Part shown: positions 11,854 to 25,280 of the stretch, in pieces | Numbering within the stretch: the stretch's first letter is position 1 | Layout of the letters: each line of letters opens with the position of its first letter | NCBI GenBank assembly: GCA_025266875.1 | Contig: JALLLT010000028.1 | Span: forward strand, 310,001-374,000 | Length of the DNA stretch: 64,000 bases | Source of the DNA: Fennellomyces sp. T-0311 | Taxonomy: Eukaryota; Mucoromycota; Mucoromycetes; Mucorales; Lichtheimiaceae | Direction of reading: 5' to 3' | Program-made: the position numbers and the translations under genes | The notes under the pieces: generated by a model | Database searches by the model: none | Seen by the model: only the letters and a program-made list of their open reading frames with translations | Told to the model about the DNA's origin: nothing

Positions 11854-14721
11854 TTACAAAGTGAAGCTGGCAGACTCGCGGATATCGCGACTACTTGCTC
11901 CAACGTAAACAGTAAACTCGCCACGAGGAACCTATTTCATATTTGTTAGTACCAGATACATACTCATCTGCGAAGAAAAAAGAGACTAACCTTCCAGGTC
12001 TCGTCAGATGCGTCAAAATAGCTCAGTTCGGTATCCGTGAACTTGAAGGTAACCTTGGTCTTTCTACCAGCACGAATATGCACCTTTTCAAAACCACGAA
12101 GTTGCTTGGGAGGAGCACCAATGCCGTCAGGGAATTGAATGTAAGCTTGGGCAACTTCGGCGCCATCAATGTCACCGGTGTTGATCACAGTAACTGTAGC
12201 AGTAACAGAGGTACCCTTCTCGTGATGCTTTCTACCGTGCTTTCTGGCCTTGATCTTGAGATCGCTGTATTCGAAAGTGGAGTACGACAAACCGTGACCA
12301 AAAGCAAAGAGAGGTTCAATATTATGGGCATCGAAATGCTTGTATCCGACTTCGAGACCTTCCGTATATTCAACCTATTGTGGAATACGTACCATGAGTA
12401 ACCTTTGAATTTCATTGACAAAAAAAAACTATACATTGTGCGCGAGATCAATAGTAGCGCCATAGTCCTCCTCATTCTTGGCGATGGTGAATGGAAGCCG
12501 GCCCGAGGGGTTGACATCGCCAAAGAGAATATCAGAAATAGCATTACCAGATTCCTGACCAGCGAGACCACCCCATACAATGGACCTGACAGAGTCAGCC
12601 CATGGCATGAGAACAGCACCAACCGTGTTCAGAACGACAACGGTGTTTTCGTTGGCTTCAGCGACAGCTTGGATCTAGGAGCATTAGGGTAACGCTGTAA
12701 GCATCGATACTACGCATCCATGTAAATTCCGTACCAAGTTGTCGCCATTGTGCCAGAGAGTCAGGTTCTTACGGTCACCAAGATTTCCATCGATTGCAAT
12801 GAACTCTTCACCGGAATCAGCCATAGCAAAGACAATAGCAACATCCGCCTCGGCAGCAAGGGCAGCAGCAGCTTCAAGGTCGTAGTCGTCAAAAGTATAC
12901 ACAACCTCAATATCATCCCCAGCGCGAGCGGTGATACCATCCGTGGGCTGAAACAGATAAAGTTAATGCTTACTTTTGACATTCCAGCCATTCACCTTAT
13001 CTTGTACTTACAGTAATCAGATATGGATAGTCAGTAGTACCAGAGCCCCAACCCATGGCAAGATGGCCTGCGCCGCAGTTCTGGTCGGGGCAGTTATGAA
13101 TACCCCTTTAACAGAAGGTGTTAGCCAAGAGTTATCGCACGCGGCTTGAGCTTTTTTTTTTGCTTACTGAGGAATGGGTCCAGCGTCACTACCAATGAGG
13201 GCAATCTTCTTGACACCGTTACCCAAAGGAAGAATACCATCGTTGCTCAGGACAACCGTGCCCGCAGCGCCAATTTCACGCGTAATCTGGGCGTGTTCTT
13301 CAATGCCATCGATAAGCACCTCAGGTGCTTCATCACGTTTGAAGCTGTTAATGCTGGTTTTTGGATAACCCTGCATTATTTTTCCCGGTTTAGTGCTTTA
13401 CGGATGTGGGCAAACAAAAACCTCGCAAAAAATAAATAGGTTATACCTTATCTTGGCGCATCTTATAGTACGCAGCAGCGATACGCTCAGCCATGTCAGT
13501 GACCTATTTTTTGTCATACGATGAGCAAAACCATTGAAAAGATATTAAAGTGCAAGTAAAACTTACGCGCTCTTCAGAAACCTCGCCGTCCTCGACAGCC
13601 TTGGTCAGGTTGGGGCCCCACCAGGAGGTGCCAACTAGGCCCATATCAATTTCACCCTGATTGAATCAGAATGTTCAGCTACTTATAATTCGTAAAATCT
13701 CGACTCTTCCACTTACAGCCATTGTCATATCCATACCAGCATTGGCAGAGGGTGCAGTAGACATCTGGGCCCACCAGTCAGACATGATGAGACCTTGGAA
13801 GTTGTGTTGCTCCTTCAACACGGTGTTCATAGTATATTCATTCTCACATGAATATGTACCGTCGATCTGGTTATAACTACACATGATAGCACCAAGACCA
13901 ACTTCAATCATTCTAGCGTAGGGCCAAACGTAGACTTCGTGCAAGGTACGGCGGTCAGCGTTTGAAGATGCCTATAAAACACATTCAGTATATACTTCCA
14001 TTGGGCGTATTACAATTATTAATTTACGTTTTTACGATTAGCCTCCTGGTTGTTAAGCACGAAATGCTTAGCAACAGCAATCTAAGATGAAGATCTTGAG
14101 TTTGGCTGCGATATAGTGATTTCATTCAATGGATTACATACCACGCCTTGATCTTGGATAGACTCAACGGTGTGTGAACCAACAACACCTTGAAGATAGG
14201 GGTCTTCGCCGAAACCTTCCCAGGCTGTGGTCGAATTTAGTGTTAGAACGTTCATCTCACACTTGGAGGATGCGGGTTTAGTACTTGCCTCTACCACCGC
14301 GGGGGGAGCGCATAATATCGACGCAAGGACCAAGAATCATATTGATACCCTTTTGTCTGAATTCCTGACCCAAGTAGGCACCACGCTTGCCGATGAGGTC
14401 CTTGTCCCAGGAAGCGGCAGCAGTGATACCGGAAACACCAGCAGTAACGTTGTCACCCCAACGAATACCGAGAGGGCCATCTTGGAGACACAATGAGGGA
14501 AAGTCAGGATTTTCGGATGCATGGGTGTTGCCGACACAAAGCGTTTTCTCCCAACCGACACCCGTGGCCAAACCGACTTTTTGTTCCAATGACATTTGGC
14601 TGACAATGTTCTTGGCCTTCTTGTGTGCTTGTTCCCAAGTGAGAAGTCTTTGTGATGGTGCAGCCATGGCAGCACTCGCCAAAAGCACAGCAGCTGTTGT
14701 GGTGAGCGAAAAGATGTGCAT
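11854..14721 (-). CDS. Secreted beta-glucosidase, glycoside hydrolase family 3
   Basis: Twelve exons join to 727 codons: 14721-14289, 14224-14142, 14081-14028, 13971-13717, 13656-13567, 13503-13447, 13370-13168, 13105-13012, 12947-12735, 12674-12435, 12374-11991, 11931-11854. Introns are 56-76 nt. The N terminus is a signal peptide (MHIFSLTTTAAVLLASAAMA), so the enzyme is exported. Domains in order: GH3 TIM-barrel with KHFVLNNQE (Lys177-His178) and the nucleophile Asp255 in GLIMSDWW; the alpha/beta sandwich (TVVLSNDGILPLG); and a C-terminal fibronectin type III-like domain (FGHGLSYSTF, then the VTVINTGDIDGAEVAQAY block), ending SASFTL. It would release glucose from cellobiose and other beta-glucosides. 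The first intron (14225-14288) starts GCAAGT and is a GC-AG intron. A TATA box lies about 70 bp upstream. Confidence 0.93.
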
Positions 14722-14790
14722 TTTTGTCTTGTTGGCTAGAAGAAATGCTGATGCTTTTTGGCAAACACTTTGACATCTTTTGCTTTATTC

Positions 14791-14799
14791 CTTATATAT
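14791..14799 (-). promoter_or_regulatory. TATA box of the beta-glucosidase gene
   Basis: CATATATAAG on the minus strand, about 70 bp upstream of the ATG at 14721. Position and sequence fit a TATA box; the transcription start is not known. Confidence 0.45.
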
Positions 14800-17700
14800 G
14801 TATTTTTTTTTGGCTTACGTGTATTTGCCAAAGTAGTCTCTTTTACCGTGCAAAGGAATTATAAACTTTTTCCTTGCCCAAGCAAGAGACTTTTCTGGTC
14901 CTACAATGATCTAGCGAATAAGAAGCAACGCTCGGCGAACCGACCGACAAAGTGTTGTCATCCCACATGGCGGGATTATTTTACCGTGAAAAAAAGTGTT
15001 CTCACGACGATCGCATATCCATTTGGGTACTCAGATTAGAATTATGATCCCAAAGGCAAAGCTTTGTACTCTTTACCAAATCGAGAGAGCTGTCAGTTTA
15101 GACAATTCTCGGGTTGTCGTCTGGAGGGCTGATCAGACAAATAAAGAAACGAGGACTTTCACTTTAGGAAATGTTCCAGCTGCCGGCCCAAACGTTGTGA
15201 GAACACTAAAAAGATGATCACCGTGCGTTCGGGTTGCTCCCATCACTGTCACCCTAGCCAACTGTCGTTTTTTTTTACCGCCCATTTCCAGTTTTTTACC
15301 ATGTGCATTTTAATGCTTTATTACCGCTCCCTCCCAGTCTAGGCGTGTGCATTTCGTGTATCTGAAAAAATTAAACCCTTTGTTGTCTTTTATTTTTTTT
15401 CCGTGATGGATTGTTCAACCAACATCCTAGCGACAAACGATGTAACCACGTCTTTTCTATCGTCCAAAGTATAAGTAGTATATATCGGGTCACAGACTAC
15501 AGATTACTGACTTGATACAACGCGCGAGGTGTGGTTAGCAAGTCACTCATAATCTAGAAAGGTTGTTGTATTTTAAGGCGTATATTTCCCGCCCTATCCC
15601 AACGAATACATTTCGGATCATCACAAGATCCTCGCTCAATATCGGAGACTCTAAGGGAGAGATACCAAAAAGCAGGGTCACATCTACGTATACCAAAAAT
15701 TTTTACTTCCAGATATCCCGTTATGTAAGAGATACACACAGGTCATGAACCGATACTGCCATATTGCTTTTCTTGTAAAGATAGCCGGTAATAAGTACTA
15801 GTCTGATCTAGTGTCGGCACGTAACTTCTTTTTATAACGATCAAGACGTATGAAGTAATGTAGAAGATGACTAAAAAAAGGTACAATATATGAGTAACTG
15901 TATACACCGTCCAGTTGAAAAAAAAGGTTGGGATTTTTCAGAGTTGTAAACATTCCACATTATTCGTATTTTGTATATGACGCACGGGTTAAAACTACCA
16001 CAACCCAAACATATTAATAATATGCCACTTTGGAACTACCAGATGAGGGAAAGTTCTGTTAATCCAACGATATTCCCACAAGTACCTATGCTCAAGATCA
16101 CAACATATACTTTCGTATACTACTTGTGTACGATCATCGATCCTACGAAGAGGAGCCCAGCAATTCTATGCATCTTCATGAACATGGACAAGATTCCCTT
16201 GGCAATTCTCTATATATCGTAGCTCGACTTGATACGTATAGGATAGGATCGTAGTTTCTATTTACATTGACGCACGGATGATTGTTTAAAGTGCCACCAA
16301 ATCCAAACATTCGCTATTTATGTTCTCTTCAGGGATACTACGTACTATTCCTCAAAATAATGCTTTTGATGCATGGCTATTGAACTCATAATTACTTTAT
16401 GAAAAGACGGTGGGTTGTTTGGACAATCGAATGCATCACGGGCCGATGTATGTCCGCAAGAGAGTCGGGTGTCCCTTGAAGGAACGCGCAATAAGATACC
16501 TTTTGCACTTGATATCTGTGTACGACTGGTTCCTAACACTTGTCCCGTAGGCCTTCCCATTCAGCTCAATGCGCTCTTCTCCCGCTATATACATACGGGC
16601 CACCATTATGTTTCACCACGGAAAGGCTACTATAAGAAGCCCGATGTCTCAAATAAACTCAAAACCGCGGGCCATGTTTTTTTTCACAGCTAGTTCCGCG
16701 GTTTTGCAAAGAACCGGGGCTCTCACTTATTGCACAGCAGCTCTCAGGATAGCCGCTCTATATTGTTACGGCGTGTGCTTCCCAATGAATTTATCTTGTC
16801 GACATTGATGCAAACACCGGCAGTGTTTTGTATACAGGTATTAAGTTTTTTCTTATATATCCAGGTGTCTTTCAATTACATGTGGGAACACAGAGTCATA
16901 TTGCATTTCATATTATGAGCAGATTCTGGACTGGATAAGGTGTAATCGACGTTAAACGTGACAGGGTACGAGAATTATTCAAGTGACTTACAGGTGCTCC
17001 AGCAAAAAAAAAACGGGGACTGATTATATAATCCTTTTCAGGTTTCCAAGGAAAACGGGTCTTCAAAGGATGCCAAACTAGGATATCCGTGTCTATGTTG
17101 GGGTTTTCTGTAGTTTTCCAGGGTCGATTTTCCATTTCTTATAATAGCATGTCCACTTTTTTTCTCATGCGGCACAGCCTTTTCGTTCCTTTGCGCATAT
17201 ATTCAACTAAATCAATATAGTGTAAAGTAAACTCTACCAATCACATAGAAGATAAAAAAAATAACGTAAAAGCGGGTCGGAAGAGGTTATTTTCTTGTGT
17301 AAACAGTACTCAGTCATTGAATATCTTTACTGATAATGTATCAAAGGTGCTTAATTGTGTATGGAAATGTGTACAATGATACACAAGCTGCACGAGTGGC
17401 TGTAAAAAAGATACCAGGTTTGTGTGATCACTTTGGTGATACCTACAGTGGGTTCTTCTGGTGCTCATTACATATAATGGATTCAACAATAATCAAGAGC
17501 AGGTCCCGAACTCTATAGATGATTAAGCTAAAGTGAAACAATTGGCTTATGAACCTGATATCAAGATCAAGCAAAAGCCGTCGTAGTATCATATACAATC
17601 AGTAGTTTTTAACTGGGCACCCAGTGTGGGTATGTGGTATGAAGACTAGTAGAACATGGACTTGGGAGAAGAGCATTCTTGCAAAGTCAGGGCCAGCTGT

Positions 17701-18014
17701 AGCTAGCAGAAGTAAGCCAATTTGGATGTCGCGGGTTTGGAAGGTCGGCTTTCGTAGCCTTAGTGGTGGAAAACCCCCGTATGTATATCAAGTACACTTG
17801 GCGAGAAAGGCGACGGTTATTCCTTTCCAGGTGCTGCTGGATAACGTCTAATACGCCTCAGTTCTCATAAAAGGTGTGTGAAGGATACAAATGTAGAGGT
17901 TTCGTATTGCCACAGTCTGAACCACGGTTGAACGTATTTCCGATATATATTAGAAAGAGAGAGAGAGAGCCCTTTCCAAATTTGAACACAACAGCTTTCC
18001 ACCACCGAAGAAGA
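14800..18014. other. Intergenic region, 3.2 kb
   Basis: Upstream region shared by the beta-glucosidase gene (minus) and the Vps72 gene (plus). Frames are short, mostly without ATG, and show no recognisable domain. A GA microsatellite lies at about 17955-17967 just before the Vps72 start. I see no RNA gene or mobile element. Confidence 0.4.
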
Positions 18015-19344
18015 ATGTCATTCGCCAAAGAACGAGAACGACGTGCCAATGCCGGCAGCCGGTACGTCCATTGAACGTATCCTAGCAATGGATCACTCAT
18101 TATCAACATAGCATGCGGGCACTGCTGGATCAGGAGGTGGAAATGGAGGAGCTGTTTGAAGAATCTTTGAGCGACGACGAAGAATTTATTACAAAACGTA
18201 AAGCGAATGACTTTTTTTTCTTTCCAAAGAAATGCTGACATGTTAGATTCTAGCTGAGGACGAGGTACAAGACACGGTTGATTCCGACTTTGATACCGAG
18301 TCGTCTGATGAGGAACGTGAACAAGAAGAGTTGGGGCGACAAGCCGACAAACAAATGGAAAAAGAAGAACGGCAAGCGCGAAGAGTGGTGCCACCGGCGA
18401 TCCAACAACAGCCACGTCCCAAAAAGCCAACGCGACCGACCACGGAACGACGCAAACGACGGGAGAAAGATGCGGTACGACAATCGTCGCGGGCCAACAC
18501 GGTACGCAGTCGACTGCATGTGGAAGAACAAATGCGCGAATACAAAAGCAAACGAGAAAGGCTGACGAAACGCGATCGACCTGTGGTCAAGCAACTCACG
18601 CAGGAAGAGCTGTTGGCGGAAGCGGCGATCACCGAGCAGGAAAACAAGGCATCCTTGGAACAATGGCAGCAACGCGAAGCTGAAAGGAAAGCCAAGGCAA
18701 AGAAGCAAGATAAGAAACGGATGGTTGGACCGTTCGTGCGATACACATCCTACACCCAAGATCCGGACAAACGGCCGAAACGACGAAAGATTGTGATGAT
18801 TTCGATGAAAGACGACCAGAACGTGCAGGAGGAAATCACGGACGCCGCGGCCATTGCGTGGCAGGAAAAGCGAGACATGGAGCAGAGCGAGACGATGGGA
18901 CGCAATTTGATATCCTTCATGAACAATGACCAAGAGCCAAAGCCCGTGACCGTTGCGGGATTATCGGACCGAGATCTGGATCGGACAGACTTGATCCCGG
19001 AACTGGCGTCGTGGGTGGATCGTCCTTCGCGACCCGTCAAGCCGATCCTTTGTCCAATCACCGGTTTGGCTGCGCGGTACCTGGACCCGGAAACCAAGGT
19101 GCCCTACGCCAACGTCGAGGCGTACAAGGTCATCCGCAAGTGTCTGAGCCACAAGGAGGGATGGTCGGCGGAGCACAGGATCTATGTGGGGGCACCGGCG
19201 GCGGCGAATGGCGTGCCGGAGGGATGGGAGCGGGCGATGGTCGGCAAGAGACACGATCAGGTTGATTGGCAACGGTCCAACGGGAGTATCGATTATCCCG
19301 ATTGGTTTAAAGACATGCACGCGGTTTATACCAGACAATTGTAA
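18015..19344 (+). CDS. VPS72: Vps72/YL1 subunit of the SWR1 chromatin-remodelling complex
   Basis: Three exons (18015-18061, 18112-18197, 18254-19344) encode 407 residues. The N-terminal third is strongly acidic with short Asp/Glu runs (EMEELFEESLSDDEEF, DSDFDTESSDEE), the histone H2A.Z-H2B-binding part in Swc2/YL1. A long basic, Arg/Lys/Gln-rich region follows. The C terminus carries the YL1-C domain, CPITGLAARYLDPETKVPYA then VEAYKVIR. In yeast and animals this subunit delivers H2A.Z to the complex in the nucleus. The short first exon (AGSR at the junction, donor GTACGT) and both introns (50 and 56 nt) are supported by frame continuity. The gene is convergent with PRMT1, whose stop lies 166 bp away. 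Confidence 0.92.
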
Positions 19345-19510
19345 ATAGAGAACCATTGTCCATGTTTTGTAGATGCAAATGCTTATTTCTTTTGTAAAAA
19401 AAAATGTGAAAAATGACGAAATGACGAAGATAATTACGACCTGCAATGCACAAACACAGACACACATTGGCGTTAGTTGGTGGGCAAGACACGAGACGCT
19501 TGGGGAATAC

Positions 19511-20784
<1,274 letters not shown>

Positions 20785-21222
20785 GATCGTTGAAGCAAAG
20801 CAGAGAAGGAAGGGGCAACCACGAAAGCTTTTTTTTTCTCTTTTTCGAAATAAGCCTTCAAAAAAGAGACGCCGCCGCCATTCGGAGTTGATGTTGCATG
20901 GCAAAAAAAAAAGTTCTTTCTGTAAGTGAGCAAGGGATGATGGTTACGGTGGACCAAGGCAGTCTGCAGAGAATGCAAAAAGGTTCCAGTGATACGGCAT
21001 TGGCGGTGGGTGGAACGTCAATCCTTTATGCCGTCATCGAACACATGGATCTGTGGATCATGCCTTTGGAAGACGCAGACCGACTTGTTCCTTTAATGCA
21101 CCGTCCGTCTCCTTTTTAACTAGCCATCATCAAGCAACGGTGGATGGAATAAATAAACTGGGTGCATTTTCCTCCATAGATATTCGTTCTACTTTGTTTT
21201 TTCTTCTTTTCTCGCAAAAACA

Positions 21223-21549
21223 ATGCAAGACGAGCAAAAGATCCTGCCTCTTCCTCCACCACCGTCGTACGACGATGCATCGCATATCATTCAGATGCCC
21301 CCGCCGCCCTACTCGAAGGACGGACCCCCGCCGCTGTCATTGATGGAAGCGCACTACGGCGAGGCATTTCAAGGGCCAGCGCCACGGCGGCAGCAAGAGG
21401 AACAAGGCGGCTTGGTCTCGAGCTGGAAGGCCGTACTGCGCGAGGGCCGGTGGACGTTTTTCGGGTGCTGTTCGTGTATTCTGCTGATTCTCCTCATTGT
21501 TGTCATTGTGATTAGTGTTGCGCCTGGTTTGCGCAAAATACATCATTAG
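21223..21549 (+). CDS. Small single-pass membrane protein with PPxY motifs
   Basis: A single-exon ORF of 108 residues with its own ATG. The N-terminal half is proline-rich with two PY motifs, PPPSYDD and PPPYSKD, that fit the PPxY ligand of WW domains. Near the C terminus is one membrane segment (CCSCILLILLIVVIVISV), preceded by cysteines that could be palmitoylated, and a short basic tail (LRKIHH). PPxY membrane proteins often act as adaptors of Rsp5/NEDD4 ubiquitin ligases in endocytic sorting; that role here is inference from architecture only. The gene is divergent from PRMT1, whose start is 438 bp away, and lies 114 bp upstream of the G-gamma start. Confidence 0.65.
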   Translation: MQDEQKILPLPPPPSYDDASHIIQMPPPPYSKDGPPPLSLMEAHYGEAFQGPAPRRQQEEQGGLVSSWKAVLREGRWTFFGCCSCILLILLIVVIVISVAPGLRKIHH

Positions 21550-21663
21550 AAGTTGTTTGTTGCGGTCACTTGAGGAGGAAAAAACAGTGCAGTTCATTTA
21601 ATGTTTAGTTTGCAAACAATCCCCGGCTCTCTTTCTTTCTTCCTTTCTTTTGATGCCGATGAT

Positions 21664-21972
21664 ATGAAGAACAAGCGCACGCACCATCATCTGTCCGAAT
21701 CAAAGCTGAAGCGCATCAATGAGTACAGCCAGCGCCTGAAGGAGCAGCTGGACATGCCTCGGATACCAGTCAGCGAAGCGGCAGCCAGGTGAGTTCGTTG
21801 CTGTGACGCATCATTGGGAGGAAAGGTTGTTTGCTAACGTACAATAAGCTTGATCGACTATTGCAATGCCACGCACGACCCTCTGGTCCCCTCGGTATGG
21901 GGTCCTCTGGATCGTCAGGATGATCCATTCGCACCTGCAGGGAATAAGTTTCTATGCTGCAACATCATGTAA
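21664..21972 (+). CDS. G-protein gamma subunit
   Basis: Two exons (21664-21788, 21849-21972; GTGAGT...ATAAG intron of 60 nt) encode 82 residues. The sequence shows the fungal G-gamma pattern: a coiled-coil SKLKRINEYSQRLKEQLDMP, then RIPVSEAAASLIDYC and LVPSVWGPLD, and a C-terminal CCNIM. CNIM is a CaaX box for farnesylation and the preceding Cys can be palmitoylated, so the G-beta-gamma dimer is anchored at the plasma membrane in pheromone or nutrient signalling. I chose Met at 21664; the frame also has an ATG at 21601, which would add 21 residues of uncharacteristic hydrophobic sequence. Confidence 0.88.
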
Positions 21973-22145
21973 ATACCCACCCAAGCACACAATGTAGTCG
22001 TCACATGAAGTGACATGATAATCATACCGACGCGTCCACGTATATTACTTGGGTTCTCTCTCTCTCTCTCTCTCTTTTTTTTCCATTTGACACGCCAAAA
22101 ACTCATTCGCCCTCTTTTTTCTTTTTCTCTTCATCTACTGCTTGA

Positions 22146-22412
22146 ATGCTTGGCCGTGTCATCCAGCCGTGCCGCCGAGTAAGGCACTTTTATTCGCTGG
22201 CGGAGGTCAGCGTGGTGCGGGAGTGCCAAATCGATCATGGCGAATACCGCGCGGCGCAGGGCGTGATTGCGGCGCTGACGGACACGACGTTCTATATTCC
22301 CCAACAAACGGTGGCTATCAACGACGAAGTACCAAGTACATTGACGGGCTTATCACTGGACGATGGCGATAATGGAATTATAGAGCAGTTCAGTCGGAGG
22401 CAATCGGGTTAA
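22146..22412 (+). CDS. Small hypothetical protein
   Basis: An uninterrupted 88-codon frame with its own ATG sits between the G-gamma and pyrophosphokinase genes. The N terminus (MLGRVIQPCRRVRHFYSLAE) is positively charged and amphipathic, like a mitochondrial presequence; the rest is acidic and without recognised motif. Longer antisense frames overlap it, but none resembles a known protein. A CT microsatellite lies at about 22056-22075, upstream of the ATG. It could be a real small gene or chance. Confidence 0.35.
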   Translation: MLGRVIQPCRRVRHFYSLAEVSVVRECQIDHGEYRAAQGVIAALTDTTFYIPQQTVAINDEVPSTLTGLSLDDGDNGIIEQFSRRQSG

Positions 22413-22894
22413 AGAATTGGCACGTGATTTTTTTTCTGGGCTGGTGCGCGCTCTTTTTCTGTTATTTGTTTTTTCCTTTCTGTTGCGGGGGTCTGTAGAC
22501 GAATCGTCTGTTGATTTCTGGCCCTTCTGGAACTGGCGTGGAGCGATGGCTGTATTGTCATTTGCTCGCCATGGGAAATAAACAAACCACGACGATCGGG
22601 TATTAGGCTTTCGCGTGGCTTTCCGTGCGAAAACTGCATTGGCCGATATAGAAATTTTTCTTTTCGCTGGTGCCGGTCGTGCATTCGGTGATGCGGTCCA
22701 TCGCTTGCGAGTCCCATGGCAGTGTCCCGCATGGAAGGCTTGCGGATGACTGGCTCCGATGAACCGACACAGACAGTACATTGGGGAGGAGTTCTTTGCG
22801 AGCCAACCGAACCGAAATGCGGAGGCCATGTGACGGGGTCCAGGTCTGACATTTAATTATAGCCACTCAAAAATGACTGGCAAAGAAAAAAAAA

Positions 22895-23079
22895 AAGCTT
22901 TACTCCCCTCTCTTCTTCTCCACTCCACAGCAACACACAGCCTCTTTAGGGTTCTTCCCCTTCTTCTCTTCTTCTGCAAAGCTCCACCCAGCGCTCCTCT
23001 CTTCTTCATTTAGACTCATTTGTATATTTATATTTCTACCTTTGCATACCCTTTTATTTCCTCATTCTTCTTTTTTAGC
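22895..23079 (+). promoter_or_regulatory. Pyrimidine-rich core promoter/5' leader of the PRPP synthetase gene
   Basis: About 110 bp are almost purely C/T (TCCCCTCTCTTCTTCTCC and similar) directly upstream of the ATG at 23080. Such CT-rich leaders mark highly expressed fungal housekeeping genes; no clear TATA box is seen. Confidence 0.4.
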
Positions 23080-24242
23080 ATGGCCGACAATTCAATCAAG
23101 ATCTTCACTGGCAATTCACACCCGGAGCTTGCCAAGCTCGTTGCCAGCCGCATTGGTATCGACCTGGCCAAGGCCGTGGTCATGAAATACTCGAACCAGG
23201 AGACCTCGGTAACGATTGGCGAGTCTGTCCGTGACGAAGATGTGTTTATCATCCAGTCGGGCTGTGGTGAGATCAACGACAACCTGATGGAGCTGTTGAT
23301 TATGATCAATGCATGCAAGACTGCGTCCGCCCGTCGCATCACCGCCGTCATCCCTTGCTTCCCTTATGCGCGCCAGGACAAGAAGGACAAGAGCCGTGCC
23401 CCGATCACTGCCAAATTGACCGCCAACATGCTGACGGTTGCGGGTGCCAACCACGTCATTACCATGGACTTGCATGCCTCGCAGATCCAGGGCTTCTTCA
23501 ATGTCCCCGTTGACAATCTGTACTGCGAGCCGTCCATGATCAAGTACATTTCCACCAAGATTCCCAACTGGAAGAATGCGTTGATCGTGTCGCCCGATGC
23601 TGGCGGTGCCAAGCGGTAAGTCATGAAGCGCAGACCAGAGAGAGAGAGAGAAAGGATCTGTATATGTCGTACTCATACACAGGATGTTAGTGCTACGTCG
23701 ATCGCAGACCGCTTGAACCTTGACTTTGCGCTGATCCACAAGGAGCGCAAGCGTGCAAACGAAGTGTCGCGCATGGTGCTCGTCGGCGATGTCCGTGGCA
23801 AGATTGCGATTCTGGTGGATGATATGGCAGACACGTGCGGTACGCTTGGACTGGCGGCCAAGACGTTGGTTGAGAACGGAGCCGAGAAGGTGTATGCCAT
23901 TGTGGCCCACGGCATCTTGTCGGGCAAGGCCATCAAGGTCATCAACGAGTCGGTGATCGAGAAGCTTGTGGTGACCAACACCATTCCCCACGAAGATAAA
24001 ATGGTAAGATCTTTTTTTTTCTCGTGTCCCCATCTACAAAAAATGACTCATTGTGTTGCGTACAGGCCATTTGCCCCAAGCTGGATGTCATTGATATTTC
24101 CCCTACGCTGGCGGAGGCCATCCGACGGTAAGGCTTGCAGAGTCTGGAACCGCGCACGCGTGAATGCTGATCTCTCTGTTCTCTTCTTAGAACCCACAAC
24201 GGCGAGTCGGTCTCGTACCTGTTTTCGCATGTGCCCGAATAG
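23080..24242 (+). CDS. PRS: Ribose-phosphate pyrophosphokinase (PRPP synthetase)
   Basis: Four exons (23080-23615, 23691-24003, 24066-24127, 24191-24242) encode 320 residues, the usual length. The enzyme transfers pyrophosphate from ATP to ribose 5-phosphate, making PRPP for purine, pyrimidine, histidine, tryptophan and NAD synthesis in the cytosol. Visible motifs are [12 protein letters not shown] at the N terminus, [20 protein letters not shown] (ATP-binding flexible region), [12 protein letters not shown] (metal/PRPP site), SPDAGGAKR at the exon 1 end, and the PRPP loop [12 protein letters not shown]. The C terminus is [14 protein letters not shown]. It resembles the catalytic PRPS1-like type, without the long insertion of yeast Prs1 or Prs5. 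Confidence 0.95.
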
Positions 24243-25280
24243 ACTCTTTTTTTAATCATTCTCAACTCCCTCGCTTCATTTCTTTCATATTCAAAAAAAA
24301 AAGTTGATCATTTTTTTCTTCTCCTCGTTAAGCATGGCAGTGTATTCATAAAATAATAAAGCTCCCCAATCCCCCACGCTTTATGGCAACATGATTATCG
24401 CTGCTATATTCTTGATCGTTATCGCGTCTGTGCCACCCCACCCCCAGTGCCCCGTGCCCCATGGTGACACCACCCGTCATGCGATCTTGACACCCGCTGA
24501 TGAGATCTCGAGAGCCCCGCCATCGCTTCATACTACCGCTTATCTTGCAGAAGATACATGCTACATTGGATATCTGCACAATAAACCCTCGCTCTGTCCA
24601 ACTTTGCTTTTGAATCTGAGAAACACCCGCCTGACAAGTCATGCTTTTCTCAGGAACGTAATGCGAAGCTCATCTGGACTTGTTTTGAATTCTAACGCAT
24701 CCGCTCTTTCCATGCGTCATTGCCATTTGCCAGCATGACTAAGGGATCTCTCTGATCTTGTATTGTTATTGTCTCGTGTAACTGTTTCGGAAATAAAGTG
24801 CTCCCCAAGGCACGAAAATCTCTGTGCGTATTATCGCTCGGATATTATGCTGTTGGAATGACCTTTTAAGGCAACGTCCTTGCGTTTTACCTAGCCGCCA
24901 ATTTACTTTGCATATGACGCTATTTGTTTTTAAAATGTACCACGTACTTCCTTCTTGTCTGGTAACGGCATAGCTTTCCCCTCTACACACACACACATCC
25001 CTCATGTGAGCTAAGGACAGGCCCAGGTAGTAACCATACCTATTGAACGTTTCATTGGTGCCCACCTCAACATAGTAAGTACATGGTGATGCACTTTGCA
25101 ATCCACACCAGCATGAAGCGTATCTGGCACAACAATCACTTGTGTCGACGATACGTATAGTGCCAGAATGATCGAAAAGCGTCACGATGGTTACATATCT
25201 ATTACTCCATTTTATTTTACACATAATCATACAGACAAGCAGACGAATATAAATACAGACATATATGAGATATACAATAA
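24243..25280. other. Intergenic region between convergent genes
   Basis: 3' flanks of the PRPP synthetase gene (plus) and the TPR-F-box gene (minus). A 115-codon plus frame at 24391 starts with a hydrophobic stretch but lacks any family signature and probably is 3' flanking sequence. A CA microsatellite is at about 24984-24995. Confidence 0.4.

Noticed and set aside
20898..21119. 73-codon plus frame between PRMT1 and the PPxY gene
   Set aside because: It sits in the divergent promoter region, has no recognisable motif and overlaps equally long frames on the other strand.
22353..22829. 158-codon minus frame near 22.5 kb
   Set aside because: No family signature, basic low-complexity composition, and it overlaps the upstream region of the PRPP synthetase gene.
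24391..24738. 115-codon plus frame with a hydrophobic start
   Set aside because: It lies in the 3' flank of the PRPP synthetase gene; composition after the start is Pro/His/Cys-rich and without family signal. A secreted peptide cannot be fully excluded.
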